NCBI GenBank assembly: GCA_009846005.1
Contig: VXYL01000054.1
Location: forward strand, 89,561 to 153,560
Length of the DNA: 64,000 nucleotides
DNA from: Gammaproteobacteria bacterium
Lineage (GTDB): Bacteria > Pseudomonadota > Gammaproteobacteria > Pseudomonadales > Azotimanducaceae
Direction: 5' to 3'
The notes under the pieces are model-generated. The model worked only from the letters and a program-made list of their open reading frames with translations, had not been told where the DNA came from and searched no databases. The translations under genes were made by a program, and so were the position numbers. This document shows, one piece after another, positions 18,089 through 26,911 of this stretch. How positions within the stretch are numbered: position 1 is the first letter of the stretch; every line of letters starts with the position of its first letter.

Positions 18089-19580
18089 GACATTGAAGAT
18101 CGCCATCGTCGGTGCTGGGAGCATCGGTTTCACGCGCCGACTGGTACGGGACATTCTCAGCGTGCCGGAATTCGCGGACACTCGTTTCGCGTTCCAGGAC
18201 ATCAGCGGGCGCAATCTCGACATGGTGGCTAGTCTATGCCGACGGGAGATCGAGGCGAACGGCATCGGCGCCACGATCGATGCGACGATGGCGCGGGAAC
18301 CGGCGCTCACCGGGGCGGACTACGTCATCAACACCGCACGCGTCGGCGGCCTCGAAGGATTCCGTACCGACGTGGAGATCCCCCTCAAGTACGGGGTGGA
18401 CCAGTGCGTTGGCGACACGATCTGCGCGGGTGGCTTGATGTACGGCCAGCGCACGGTCCCGATGATCGTGGAACTCGCCGGGCAGATCGAACGCTACTCC
18501 GGGGCGGGAACGACGCTCCTGAACTACGCCAATCCCATGGCCATGAACACCTGGGCCGCGCTCGATGCCTCGCCGGTCAACACCATCGGCCTGTGCCACG
18601 GCGTCCAGGGCGGACACCGTCTGCTCGCCCACCTCTTGGAACGCCACGTCAACGGCGGTCGCCCCACGGACGATCCCGGCTATCGCCGGGTTACCAAGGC
18701 CGACGTGGATATCGTCGCGGCGGGCATCAATCACCAGACCTGGTATTTGAAGGTGCTGTTCGACGGCAGGGACTGGGCCCGCGACCTGCTCGATCTGTTT
18801 GAGGCTGACGAGCAGATTCGCGACCGCGAGAAGGTCCGCATCGACATCATCCGGCGGTTCGGCTACTTCAGCACCGAGTCCAACGGGCACCTCTCGGAAT
18901 ACCTGCCCTGGTACCGCAAGCGCGCGGACGAGATTCCGGCCTGGATATCCACCGACACCTGGATCCACGGCGAAACCGCGGGCTATCTCAGGGTGTGCAC
19001 GGAGAATCGCAACTGGTTCGAGACCGACTTCGCGAAGAACCTGGAGGCGGAACCGGCAATGATCGATCCCGCGAGGCGCAGCGACGAACACGGTTCCTGG
19101 ATCATCGAGGCCATGGAAACCGGCCGCGTCTACCGGGGCCATTTCAATGTCCGTAACCGCGACGTCATTCCCAATCTGCCCGCCGACGCCATCGTCGAGG
19201 TGCCCGGCTTCGTCGACAGGAACGGACTCGCCATCCCGGTGGTCGGCGACCTGCCGCTCGGTGCCGCGGCCATCTGCAACAACTCGATCCAGGTGCAGCG
19301 CATGGCGACCCGGGCCGCCATGACCGGCGACGTGCAACTGCTCAAGCAGGCCATCCTGCTCGACCCCCTCGTCGGTGCCGTCTGCAACCCGCCCGAGGTG
19401 TGGCAGATGGTCGACGAGATGCTCGTCGCGCAGGCGCAATGGCTTCCTCAATACGCGCACGAGATTGAGGCTGCCCGCAAGCGGCTGGCCACCGGGCCGT
19501 CCCTGGCGCGTAATGCGAGCCACGGCGCGGTGCGCTTGAAGACCCGCACCGTCGAAGAGATGCGCGTAGCGGGCCGCTGA
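18087..19580 (+). CDS. GH4 family NAD-dependent glycosidase (alpha-galactosidase/alpha-glucosidase type)
   Basis: A 497-aa GH4 enzyme, which cleaves glycosides by an NAD- and Mn-dependent oxidation-elimination mechanism. The Rossmann motif is IAIVGAGSIGFT. The NYANPMAMNTWA segment, GLCHGVQG (metal-binding Cys) and AAGINHQTWYL (metal-binding His) are all intact. GH4 activities include alpha-galactosidase, alpha-glucosidase and alpha-galacturonidase, and the sequence alone does not decide. The start codon overlaps that of the PQQ dehydrogenase on the other strand, leaving no intergenic DNA, so both promoters would lie inside the opposite coding sequence. Cytoplasmic. Confidence 0.9.
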   Translation: MTLKIAIVGAGSIGFTRRLVRDILSVPEFADTRFAFQDISGRNLDMVASLCRREIEANGIGATIDATMAREPALTGADYVINTARVGGLEGFRTDVEIPLKYGVDQCVGDTICAGGLMYGQRTVPMIVELAGQIERYSGAGTTLLNYANPMAMNTWAALDASPVNTIGLCHGVQGGHRLLAHLLERHVNGGRPTDDPGYRRVTKADVDIVAAGINHQTWYLKVLFDGRDWARDLLDLFEADEQIRDREKVRIDIIRRFGYFSTESNGHLSEYLPWYRKRADEIPAWISTDTWIHGETAGYLRVCTENRNWFETDFAKNLEAEPAMIDPARRSDEHGSWIIEAMETGRVYRGHFNVRNRDVIPNLPADAIVEVPGFVDRNGLAIPVVGDLPLGAAAICNNSIQVQRMATRAAMTGDVQLLKQAILLDPLVGAVCNPPEVWQMVDEMLVAQAQWLPQYAHEIEAARKRLATGPSLARNASHGAVRLKTRTVEEMRVAGR

Positions 19581-19597
19581 CGGCGTTGAGCCGTCTC

Positions 19598-19623
19598 GTA
19601 GGGGACGGGCTTGTCCCGTCCCG
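19598..19623 (+). repeat. GTAGGGG palindrome, A type
   Basis: A perfect copy of GTAGGGGACGGGCTTGTCCCGTCCCG, 18 bases after the GH4 stop and upstream of the small membrane protein on the same strand. It could end or process the transcript. Confidence 0.85.
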
Positions 19624-19671
19624 GCCGGCCTGATCGGCTATAGTGCATCGACTCGGGTTGGTACGCACAGA

Positions 19672-19965
19672 ATGAGCGACACGGGATTCAAGAGCCGTGC
19701 ATCGGCCTTCGGTGCGCGGGTGTTCGTCGCCACGCTGATCTTCGCCGCGCCGATCCTGACCATCGGTGCGTTGGTCGTCATCGCGCTGAACGACACGCTC
19801 TGGCGGTTCTTCGCGGATTCGGTCGCCACCAACATCCTCGTTCCCTACGGATGGGCTCTCGGTGCCGCGCTGCTGGTCCTTTCCTTCGCGGCCTTGGTCG
19901 GCTACGTGGCGATGTTGATCGCAAGGTCGATGGCGCGAACCGGACGAGATTCCCCTCCAACCTAG
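19672..19965 (+). CDS. Small two-TM membrane protein upstream of the ABC exporter
   Basis: A 97-aa protein with two hydrophobic helices, about residues 17-40 (VFVATLIFAAPILTIGALVVIAL) and 58-82 (YGWALGAALLVLSFAALVGYVAML), and short charged tails. No family is recognised. It ends four bases before the ABC exporter gene, so it is probably co-transcribed. It could be an accessory subunit of the exporter (inference). Hydrophobic pattern and operon position support it as a real gene. Confidence 0.65.
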   Translation: MSDTGFKSRASAFGARVFVATLIFAAPILTIGALVVIALNDTLWRFFADSVATNILVPYGWALGAALLVLSFAALVGYVAMLIARSMARTGRDSPPT

Positions 19966-19969
19966 TTGT

Positions 19970-22480
19970 ATGCCGGACCCGCGCAAAAGCGCCGAAGAGG
20001 AGTACGCCGAAAGGCGCGCGTTGGCGCGGGCGCTGCCGATCATGGGCGACGGCCCCGTACCCGGGGATCGGGACCTGACCGTGGCTGACGACCGCGACAA
20101 CCTGGTCTCGATCGTCAAGCTGTTCCTGCGCTCGTGGCCCTACATCAAGCCGCAGTTCTTCGGTCACTGGATCTCCACCACGGGCGACACCAGCGACGGT
20201 TACTCCTACACGTACCTGCCGTTCTTGGTGAGTGCATTGGCTGCGGGGGGATTTCTCTATTGCGACGTTTTTCCGGCCAACTCCGAACGTCACGTTCTCT
20301 ATCCACTGGCGGTCTACGCCTGCGTCGCGGGCCTTGGGGTGTGGAGTTGGATCATCGCTTTCAGCGCCAACTCCAGGTTGCGCGTTGCCGCCACGGTCGG
20401 GGCGCTCCTGCTCGCCGCCTACGGCAACGTGGTCGTTGCTCCGGCTGCCATGCCGGAGTTCGCCGCCAGCAAGTGGATCGCGTGGGTGACGGGTGCCTGC
20501 GCGCTCGGCTGGCTGGTGCAGTGTCGATACGCCAACGGGCGGCTCGACGTGCGCGTTCGCGCCTCGACGCACCTGGTGTACTACTTCTTCATGGTCTACC
20601 TGCACAAGCTGATCAATCTGGCGGTCGGTCTCGTGCTCGCCGATCTGCTGTTCCAGTCGATTCTGCAGGCGGACCCGGTGATCCCCCTGCTGGCGGACGC
20701 CCTCGGCCGGGGCGAGCTGGCGCGGGGCATCCTGGAGGGAACGCTATCCGGCGAGGAGCAGTTCTTCTTCCAGTGGGTCTACGTCGGGATCAGCGTGACG
20801 TTGATCGTGGCCTTGACGCCGCTGCGCATCATGATCGGCGGCGGCGAGTACTCGTGGATCATGTCCGGCACCGGGGCCGGCTGGTACAGGATCTGGATCC
20901 TGCAGCGCATCAACCAGGATCTGCGCACGGCGCTCATTGAACGTTGGCACACACTGTCGCTCAGCTACCACAGCGATCACCGCACCGGCGACTCGATCTT
21001 CCGCATCTACCAGGACAGCGCCCAGGTGACGTCCGTGATCGACACGCTGCTCGGCATCGCGATGCTCATCTTCAGCTACGCAACTGCGATCTTCCTCTTG
21101 TCGCTCCTAAGTCCCTGGATCGGACTCATCATGCTGAGTGTCGTGGTGCCGACGCTGGCCTGGGCGAAGTGGGCCATGCCGCGCATGCGCACGAAAGCGC
21201 TGGCGGCGAGGGCGGCGACTTCCGACGTGACGTCCCGACTGCAGGAGTCGTTCAGCGCCATCCGGCTGATCAAGGCCTACGGGGCCGAGGACCGCATCCA
21301 GAAGCGGCTCGAAGAAGACTCGGTGATCCTGTTCAACACCGCCTACCGGGTCCGCGTCCTTATGGCGCTGGTCGGCATCATCACGTTCAGCATCGTCGCG
21401 GGGGCCATGCTCGCCAGCGAATACCTGGTCGCACGGTGGGCCTACCTGGAGGTGCCGACGTTCTCCGTCGAACTGATCGCGTTCGTGGGCTTGAGTTTCG
21501 TGATCTGGAATCTCACGGCCCATCAGTGGTCGCGGGACGAATTCCAGGGCGCAGCCGCCGGCGTACGCTGGGGCATGCAGAAATGGATGGCCGCCCAGGA
21601 CATCGCCATGGGCCTGAAGCGTGTGTTCGATATCCTGGACCTTGAGCCTGATGTCGTGGATGCCGAGGACGCCGTCCCACTGACCCGTTTCCAGCGGGAA
21701 GTGCGGTTCGACAACGTGACCTTCGCCTACGAGCCGGACCGCCCGGTGCTCGACGGCGCCAGTTTCGCCGCCGAAAGCGGCACCATCACCGCCATCGTCG
21801 GTCCCACGGGTTCCGGCAAGAGCACGCTGATGGGGCTCCTGCTGCGCCTCTACGATCCCGAGGCCGGGGCGGTGTCCATCGACGGCATCGACCTGCGCGG
21901 CTACACGGTGGCTTCGCTGCGCGGCAACATCGCCATCGCCCTGCAGGAAAACGTCCTGTTCGCAATGTCGGTCCGCGACAACATCCGCTACGTCGCCCCG
22001 GACGCGGACGAGGAGGAGGTCCGCGAGGCCATCCGCATCGCCTGCATGGAGGACTACGTGGACGCCCTGCCGGACGGTCTGGACACCGTCCTCGGCGACC
22101 GCGGCGGCCGCATCTCGACGGGCCAGCGCCAGCGACTGTCGATCGCCCGCGCCGTGGTGCGCAACACGCCCTTGCTGATCCTCGACGAACCCACGGCGGC
22201 GCTTGACGCGGCGACCGAGAACCGGGTCATGACGAATCTATCGGAGTGGGCCGCCGGCCGAACGGGCACCGGGGACGGGGCGGACAAGCGGGCCATCTTC
22301 CTCATCACCCACCGCATCTCCACGATTCGCCGTGCCGACAACATCCTCTATCTCGACGCCGGCCGCATCATCGAGAACGGCGACCACGACGCCTTGATGG
22401 CCCTCGAAGGCGGTCGCTACCGGGCCTTCGTCGAGGCGGAGTCGCATCTTTCCCGGGCGACGGAGGACGCAGGGTCGTGA
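19970..22480 (+). CDS. ABC exporter half-transporter A (permease plus ATPase, extended N-terminus)
   Basis: An 836-aa fused membrane/ATPase protein. Several hydrophobic helices span about residues 80-200 before the usual six-helix exporter domain, an unusually long membrane N-terminus. The ATPase domain has Walker A GPTGSGKST, Q-loop region IALQENVLF, a degenerate signature ISTGQRQRL (instead of LSGGQ), Walker B LLILDEP with the catalytic Glu, and switch His ITHRIS. The next gene starts within its stop codon (GTGA) and encodes a second half-transporter, so a heterodimeric exporter is expected. Cargo unknown; the oxygenase downstream hints at a small-molecule product. Confidence 0.88.
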   Translation: MPDPRKSAEEEYAERRALARALPIMGDGPVPGDRDLTVADDRDNLVSIVKLFLRSWPYIKPQFFGHWISTTGDTSDGYSYTYLPFLVSALAAGGFLYCDVFPANSERHVLYPLAVYACVAGLGVWSWIIAFSANSRLRVAATVGALLLAAYGNVVVAPAAMPEFAASKWIAWVTGACALGWLVQCRYANGRLDVRVRASTHLVYYFFMVYLHKLINLAVGLVLADLLFQSILQADPVIPLLADALGRGELARGILEGTLSGEEQFFFQWVYVGISVTLIVALTPLRIMIGGGEYSWIMSGTGAGWYRIWILQRINQDLRTALIERWHTLSLSYHSDHRTGDSIFRIYQDSAQVTSVIDTLLGIAMLIFSYATAIFLLSLLSPWIGLIMLSVVVPTLAWAKWAMPRMRTKALAARAATSDVTSRLQESFSAIRLIKAYGAEDRIQKRLEEDSVILFNTAYRVRVLMALVGIITFSIVAGAMLASEYLVARWAYLEVPTFSVELIAFVGLSFVIWNLTAHQWSRDEFQGAAAGVRWGMQKWMAAQDIAMGLKRVFDILDLEPDVVDAEDAVPLTRFQREVRFDNVTFAYEPDRPVLDGASFAAESGTITAIVGPTGSGKSTLMGLLLRLYDPEAGAVSIDGIDLRGYTVASLRGNIAIALQENVLFAMSVRDNIRYVAPDADEEEVREAIRIACMEDYVDALPDGLDTVLGDRGGRISTGQRQRLSIARAVVRNTPLLILDEPTAALDAATENRVMTNLSEWAAGRTGTGDGADKRAIFLITHRISTIRRADNILYLDAGRIIENGDHDALMALEGGRYRAFVEAESHLSRATEDAGS

Positions 22481-24504
22481 CGGACGTCGTAGCCCCCAAG
22501 TCTACGCTGCGCGACCGCGAGGCCGAACTCGACCGGCGCGCGAGCCTCATCGACACGGACACGGACTTGAGCTTCGGCGAGACGCTGGAGGTTGCGGCGC
22601 GCGGGATGTTCCTTGCCCGCCACTTCGCGGGCCGTTTCCTCCTCAAGCTCACGCTGATGTTCTTCGCCATCGCCGTGCCGTTGGTCATGCTCCCGTGGCC
22701 GATCAAGATGATCATCGATCACGTCGTGCTCGGCACACCCATCGAGGAAGCGACCGGCTATCCGCCCATCTGGCGCCCGTTCCTGGATGCGCTGGCCGGG
22801 TCCGGACCGCTCGAAGTGCTGCTGGCGGTCATGGCCGTTCTCGCGCTGTTCGTCCTCTTGATCGGTGGCTATTCCCAGGGCGACAACGCCCGGGACGAGA
22901 CGGAGGGGAACCTGGAGGAGGGCCACGACACGGCCACCAAGGTCGAGAACAGCCTGCACGGCGCGCACAGCTACGTCGGGGGGATCTACGGCTACATCGA
23001 CTTCAAGATCAACACGCGGCTCACGCAATCGGTGAACCACTACTTCCGGGCCCGGTTGTTCGAGCGGATCAAGGCCTTGCCGATGACGACCCTGGAGGAG
23101 CAGCGCATCGGCGACAGCGTCTACCGCGTCATGTACGACGCGCCGGCCATCAACCAGGGTTTCTACGGCACCTGGTATGCCATCGTCATGGCGATGGCCG
23201 TCATGTTCATGGCCATCGGCACCTTCATGAGCGCCTACCCCGACTCGCCGGGCTTCATCCTCCTCCTCGCCTGCGTGTTCCCGTGCATCTTTTTGCTCTC
23301 CGTGGGCTTCTCGCGCATGGCGCGACGACGCGCCCAGTCATCGCGAGCGGCGGGCGCTATTACCACCAGCACCATCGAGGAGGGCATGGACAACATCCTC
23401 GCGGTGCAGAGCCTGGGGGGCAACCGCAAGGAGAAGGAGCGGTTCGGCGACGATAGCGACGAGTCGTTCAAGCGCTACCGCGGCTATGTCTGGGTGGGCA
23501 TCACGGTGGGTCAGCTGGTCGAGATCGGCTACTACCTGATCGTCATGGGCTCTGTTGTGTACGCATCCACCCAAGTGATCAACGGCGTGATGTCGCCGGG
23601 TGACTACGGGGCGCTCCTGTTCTACTTCAAATGGATCCGGGGACCGGCTCGGAGCATGGGTCTGACGTGGGTGCACCTGCAGTACCACGCGGCGGGCATG
23701 CGGCGCGTGTTCGCCATCATCGACATGCCCGGCGAGGAGGATCTGGGCAGCAGGACGCTGCCTCGAATCGAGCGCGGCGTCGAGTTCCGCGACGTGGGCT
23801 TCGTCTATCCCGATGGTCGCCGGGCGCTTGCCGGAATCAACCTCGATGCGTCCATCGGCCAGATCCTCGCCATCGCGGGACCTACGGGTGCCGGGAAAAC
23901 AACGCTAGCGAGCCTCATCCCGCGCTACCGCATCGCTACCGAAGGCGAGGTGCTGATCGATGGCGTCAACGCCAACGACGCGACGCTCGAGAGCCTGCGC
24001 TCCCAGGTGACCTACGTGTTCCAGGAGACCCAGCTGTTCTCGGACTCCATCGCCGACAACATCCGTTTCGGCAAACCGGACGCCAGCGCGGAAGAGGTCG
24101 AACGCGTCGCGCGCATCGCCGGCGCCCACGACTTCATCGCCGCCTTGCCCGAAGGCTACGACACCCGGCTCGGCACCAGCATGAGCAAGCTCTCGGTCGG
24201 TCAGAAGCAACGCCTTGCGATCGCCCGGGGCCTATTGCGCGACTCGTGCATCCTGATCCTTGACGAACCGACCTCCGCTCTCGACCCGGAAACCGAGGAA
24301 TACCTCGTGCAGTCGCTAAAGGAGGCAGCCCGGGACCGGTTGGTGATCATCATCGCCCACCGCTTGTCCACCATCGCCTGCGCGGACAAGGTCGTGTTCC
24401 TCGAGGACGGTCGCCTGCGCGAGTCCGGCAGCCATGAAGAGCTGATGGCGTTGCCAGACGGTCACTACCGTCGTTTCGTCGAATTGCAGACCGTCGCGAC
24501 GTAG
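22477..24504 (+). CDS. ABC exporter half-transporter B (permease plus ATPase)
   Basis: A 675-aa half-transporter from GTG 22477, which overlaps the stop of the partner gene; the ORF-track start at 22246 is inside that gene. An exporter-type membrane domain is followed by an ATPase with Walker A GPTGAGKTT, signature LSVGQKQRL, Walker B CILILDEP and switch AHRLS. The conserved residues look catalytically competent in both halves. It forms the partner of the preceding gene; the tight overlap implies equal production. A CmcJ-type oxygenase follows 23 bases later with its own ribosome binding site. Confidence 0.88.
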   Translation: MTDVVAPKSTLRDREAELDRRASLIDTDTDLSFGETLEVAARGMFLARHFAGRFLLKLTLMFFAIAVPLVMLPWPIKMIIDHVVLGTPIEEATGYPPIWRPFLDALAGSGPLEVLLAVMAVLALFVLLIGGYSQGDNARDETEGNLEEGHDTATKVENSLHGAHSYVGGIYGYIDFKINTRLTQSVNHYFRARLFERIKALPMTTLEEQRIGDSVYRVMYDAPAINQGFYGTWYAIVMAMAVMFMAIGTFMSAYPDSPGFILLLACVFPCIFLLSVGFSRMARRRAQSSRAAGAITTSTIEEGMDNILAVQSLGGNRKEKERFGDDSDESFKRYRGYVWVGITVGQLVEIGYYLIVMGSVVYASTQVINGVMSPGDYGALLFYFKWIRGPARSMGLTWVHLQYHAAGMRRVFAIIDMPGEEDLGSRTLPRIERGVEFRDVGFVYPDGRRALAGINLDASIGQILAIAGPTGAGKTTLASLIPRYRIATEGEVLIDGVNANDATLESLRSQVTYVFQETQLFSDSIADNIRFGKPDASAEEVERVARIAGAHDFIAALPEGYDTRLGTSMSKLSVGQKQRLAIARGLLRDSCILILDEPTSALDPETEEYLVQSLKEAARDRLVIIIAHRLSTIACADKVVFLEDGRLRESGSHEELMALPDGHYRRFVELQTVAT

Positions 24505-24527
24505 CGGCGCTTCAGTAGAGGTTGATC

Positions 24528-25376
24528 ATGGATTTTCTGGGGGACCTGAACTTTGTCAATCCGGTCGGTCAGGCCGAGGGTAGCGACGGACAACGAAAGG
24601 CATTCGCCGCCGCGCGGCTTCGCAGACCGACCCTCATTCACGATGCGCGGGCTAGTGTGGGCTTGATGGAAGAACCCGTCGACTCCACCCGCCTGCTGGC
24701 GGACGGTGCGGGATTTCTGCTGGTCCATGCCCCGTCAGCGGTTGGCGACTGGACCGACATCAAGGAAGTGGCAGACGTCTACTACGAGGAAGCGCGGGCG
24801 CTGTTGGAGAAACTCCTTCCCTCGGCCGAGGTCACGCCGACCCGCAGCCACACCTACCGCAACGAGCGGATCAAGGAACACTATTGGGAGAACGGCGTTC
24901 AATACGGCCCGTGTGCGGCCGGGGTTCACAACGACTACGCCGACTTCGTCTCCGATGACGGCACGGTGGTCGAGAAGTTCACCGAGGTCCAAGGGATGCC
25001 CACGGACCGACGCGTGCTGGGCATCAACATCTGGCGTTCGGTGTCGCCGGAACCGCTGGCACGTTTCCCGCTGGCCGTGTGCGACCGCACCTCCATCGAT
25101 CGCGATGATCTCGAATACGATCTCAATCCCAACGCGAAGCCGCGACCGTTCAACGCGCACTACTGCAAGCCCAATGATGGCCAGCGTTGGAGCTACTACT
25201 CGGCCATGACCCGCGATGAGGCACTAGTGTTCACGACCTACGACTCGCATCCCGCGGATGGCGAGATCTTCTGCCCGACGCTCCATACGGCGGTGCCTAT
25301 GCCGGGATCGGAGGGTTTGCAGGAACGCCAAAGCGTCGAAGTTCGTTTCTTCCCGAACCTACCCCTGCCGGGGTGA
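24528..25376 (+). CDS. CmcJ/NvfI-like non-heme iron oxygenase
   Basis: A 282-aa protein resembling the CmcJ/NvfI/gibberellin-desaturase-like family of iron/2-oxoglutarate enzymes that modify secondary metabolites. Visible features are SHTYRNERIKEHYWENGVQYGP, VHNDYAD (candidate His-x-Asp ligand pair), the GINIWRSV core strand, RWSYYSAMTRDEALVFTTYDS, and a late HTAVPMPG providing a distal His. The ATG at 24528 has AGAGG six bases upstream; the TTG at 24522 opening the ORF is unlikely. Its place after an exporter pair suggests tailoring of an exported or detoxified small molecule (inference). Confidence 0.78.
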   Translation: MDFLGDLNFVNPVGQAEGSDGQRKAFAAARLRRPTLIHDARASVGLMEEPVDSTRLLADGAGFLLVHAPSAVGDWTDIKEVADVYYEEARALLEKLLPSAEVTPTRSHTYRNERIKEHYWENGVQYGPCAAGVHNDYADFVSDDGTVVEKFTEVQGMPTDRRVLGINIWRSVSPEPLARFPLAVCDRTSIDRDDLEYDLNPNAKPRPFNAHYCKPNDGQRWSYYSAMTRDEALVFTTYDSHPADGEIFCPTLHTAVPMPGSEGLQERQSVEVRFFPNLPLPG

Positions 25377-25388
25377 TCGACAGCGAAC

Positions 25389-25460
25389 GTAGGGGACGGG
25401 CTTGTCCCGTCCCGCACCGACCACCCCAACCGCGCGGGCGACCACAAGGGTCGCCCCTAC
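25389..25460. repeat. GTAGGGG palindrome pair (A forward, B reverse)
   Basis: A-type at 25389-25414 facing an inverted B-type at 25432-25460, both with intact stems and the constant CTTGT loop. Lies between convergent genes. Confidence 0.85.
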
Positions 25461-25510
25461 GAAACGTGGCACTCCGTTCCCGCCGAACCGCCGGTGTTGG
25501 GCGAAGCACC

Positions 25511-25536
25511 GTAGGGGACGGGCTTGTCCCGTCCCG
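25511..25536 (+). repeat. GTAGGGG palindrome, A type
   Basis: A perfect A-type copy 50 bases beyond the preceding pair, upstream of the 3' end of the enolase-superfamily gene. Confidence 0.85.
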
Positions 25537-25587
25537 TCGCGCCCGTTGGGCGTGATGTGGCGGCCGCCACGGCATTTCTTCCAAGTC

Positions 25588-26703
25588 TCAATCCGCACGC
25601 CAGCGGGTGATCGCCTCATCGTCGAACTCCATTCCGAGACCCGGTCGGTCTGACAGCGGGATGCGACCGTCCTCGATCTTGAGGCGCGTCTCGGGTGTCA
25701 CCAGGCGCTCGAAGTTGTAGATATCCTGCTCGAGCGCGAAGTACTCCACGGTGATGCTGTTGTGTGCCGCCGCCACGAGGTGGGCATGCACGTTCGCGTG
25801 CCAGTGCGGCGCCACCGGTAGATTGAACGATGCGGCCGTGTGGGCCACCTTCATCCATTCCGTAATCCCGCCGAGGACGCCGGCATCGGGTTGCAGGATG
25901 TCGGCCGCCTGCTGAGCGATAAGGTCGCGGAAATCCCAACGGGTCGCGTGGATCTCCCCCGTCGCCACCGGCATTTCAAGGGTGCGCGCGATCTCGGCGT
26001 GGCCGGCGATGTCATCGGGCGACAGCGGTTCCTCCAACCACCAGATGTCGCAGTCCTCGACCGCCCGTGCAAAGCGAATCGAATCGTGTGGCCAGCGCCA
26101 GGCGTTGTTGGCATCCAGCGCCAGGCGGCCCGTCGGGCCAATGGTCTCCCGTGCGGTGCGAACCCGCTCGACGTCGACGTCGAAGGCGGCACCGCCCACC
26201 TTGATCTTGAAGTCGGTGAAACCGAGCGGCTTGTACGAGAGGATTTCGTACCGGACGTTGTCGAGTGGGTCGCCGGGACGGTAGTAGCCCCCGGAGGCAT
26301 ATGCCGGCACCGAGTCGGTCCACCCGCCGAGAAGCTGATAGAGGGGCAGTCCGGCAACCTTGCCGAGCAGATCCCAGAGTGCGATATCGACTGCGGATAT
26401 GGCGCGCAGGGCGGCCCCCCGCCGCCCAGCCAACAGCACTTCCTGGTACATCGCGGCCCAATGACCGTCGATGAGTCTCGGATCCTGGCCCAGCAACGCC
26501 GGCCGGAACGCGTCCTGGACGAACTCGACGGTCGCCCGGCCGGCGACCGTTCCGGCGTAGGTGTACCCGATGCCGGTATGACCCGCGTCGGTGTCGACCC
26601 AGACGAGGATGTACTCCCGAGCCGCGAGTTGGCGCGTGGCGATGGCGGTGGGTTTCTCGACCGGCACACGGGCTACAACGGTACGAATGTCGGTAATGTT
26701 CAT
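25588..26703 (-). CDS. Mandelate racemase/muconate lactonizing (enolase superfamily) sugar-acid dehydratase-like enzyme
   Basis: A 371-aa enolase-superfamily enzyme. The catalytic layout is complete for the mandelate-racemase subgroup: KIKVG (Lys-x-Lys), LALDANNAW (metal Asp), WWLEEPL (metal Glu), VATGEIHATRW (metal Glu), LQPDAGVLGGITEW (Asp of the His-Asp dyad) and APHWHANVH (catalytic His). This subgroup mostly dehydrates acid sugars such as galactonate, fuconate, rhamnonate or galactarate; the substrate cannot be read from sequence. A strong GAGGAG ribosome site precedes the ATG. In context with fucosidase and GH4 genes, a role in sugar-acid catabolism is reasonable inference. Confidence 0.9.
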   Translation of the reverse strand: MNITDIRTVVARVPVEKPTAIATRQLAAREYILVWVDTDAGHTGIGYTYAGTVAGRATVEFVQDAFRPALLGQDPRLIDGHWAAMYQEVLLAGRRGAALRAISAVDIALWDLLGKVAGLPLYQLLGGWTDSVPAYASGGYYRPGDPLDNVRYEILSYKPLGFTDFKIKVGGAAFDVDVERVRTARETIGPTGRLALDANNAWRWPHDSIRFARAVEDCDIWWLEEPLSPDDIAGHAEIARTLEMPVATGEIHATRWDFRDLIAQQAADILQPDAGVLGGITEWMKVAHTAASFNLPVAPHWHANVHAHLVAAAHNSITVEYFALEQDIYNFERLVTPETRLKIEDGRIPLSDRPGLGMEFDDEAITRWRAD

Positions 26704-26743
26704 GTTGGCTCCTCGTCGGGCTGGGGCAGTTCGAATCGCCGTC

Positions 26744-26787
26744 GTAGGGGATGGGCTTGTCCCGTCCCGGCGCGCCCTGCGGGCGCG
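26744..26787 (+). repeat. GTAGGGG palindrome, A type, with D hairpin
   Basis: A-type unit with one G-T wobble in the stem (GATGGG). It is followed directly by GCGCGCCC TGC GGGCGCG, the same hairpin module found inside the composite copy at 15866. Confidence 0.8.
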
Positions 26788-26826
26788 ATCGAGAGTGCTG
26801 CTCTAGTGTCCCCGGATCGAACGGCG

Positions 26827-26852
26827 GTAGGGTACAGGCTTGCCTCGCCCCG
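26827..26852 (+). repeat. Decayed GTAGGGG palindrome
   Basis: GTAGGGTACAGGCTTGCCTCGCCCC aligns to the A type with several mismatches. Likely a degenerate copy, just upstream of the HTH/AbiEii promoter. Confidence 0.5.
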
Positions 26853-26894
26853 TTGCATTCGTGGTGCACACTAAACCGGCCATGTTTTCTCACT

Positions 26895-26900
26895 TATGAT
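26895..26900 (+). promoter_or_regulatory. Candidate -10 box and operator for the HTH/AbiEii pair
   Basis: TATGAT lies 11 bases before the GTG start of the HTH gene, within the AT-rich TTATGATAAAATTT. The core TTAT-G-ATAA is palindromic and could bind the HTH protein. The -35 is poor (TAAACC at 26872). With this spacing the mRNA would be nearly leaderless. Confidence 0.45.
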
Positions 26901-26911
26901 AAAATTTCGAC

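Noticed and set aside
18234-19523. 429-aa minus-strand ORF
   Set aside because: Lies wholly antisense to the GH4 gene, which has clear catalytic motifs; the antisense translation has no family signature and typical high-GC shadow composition.
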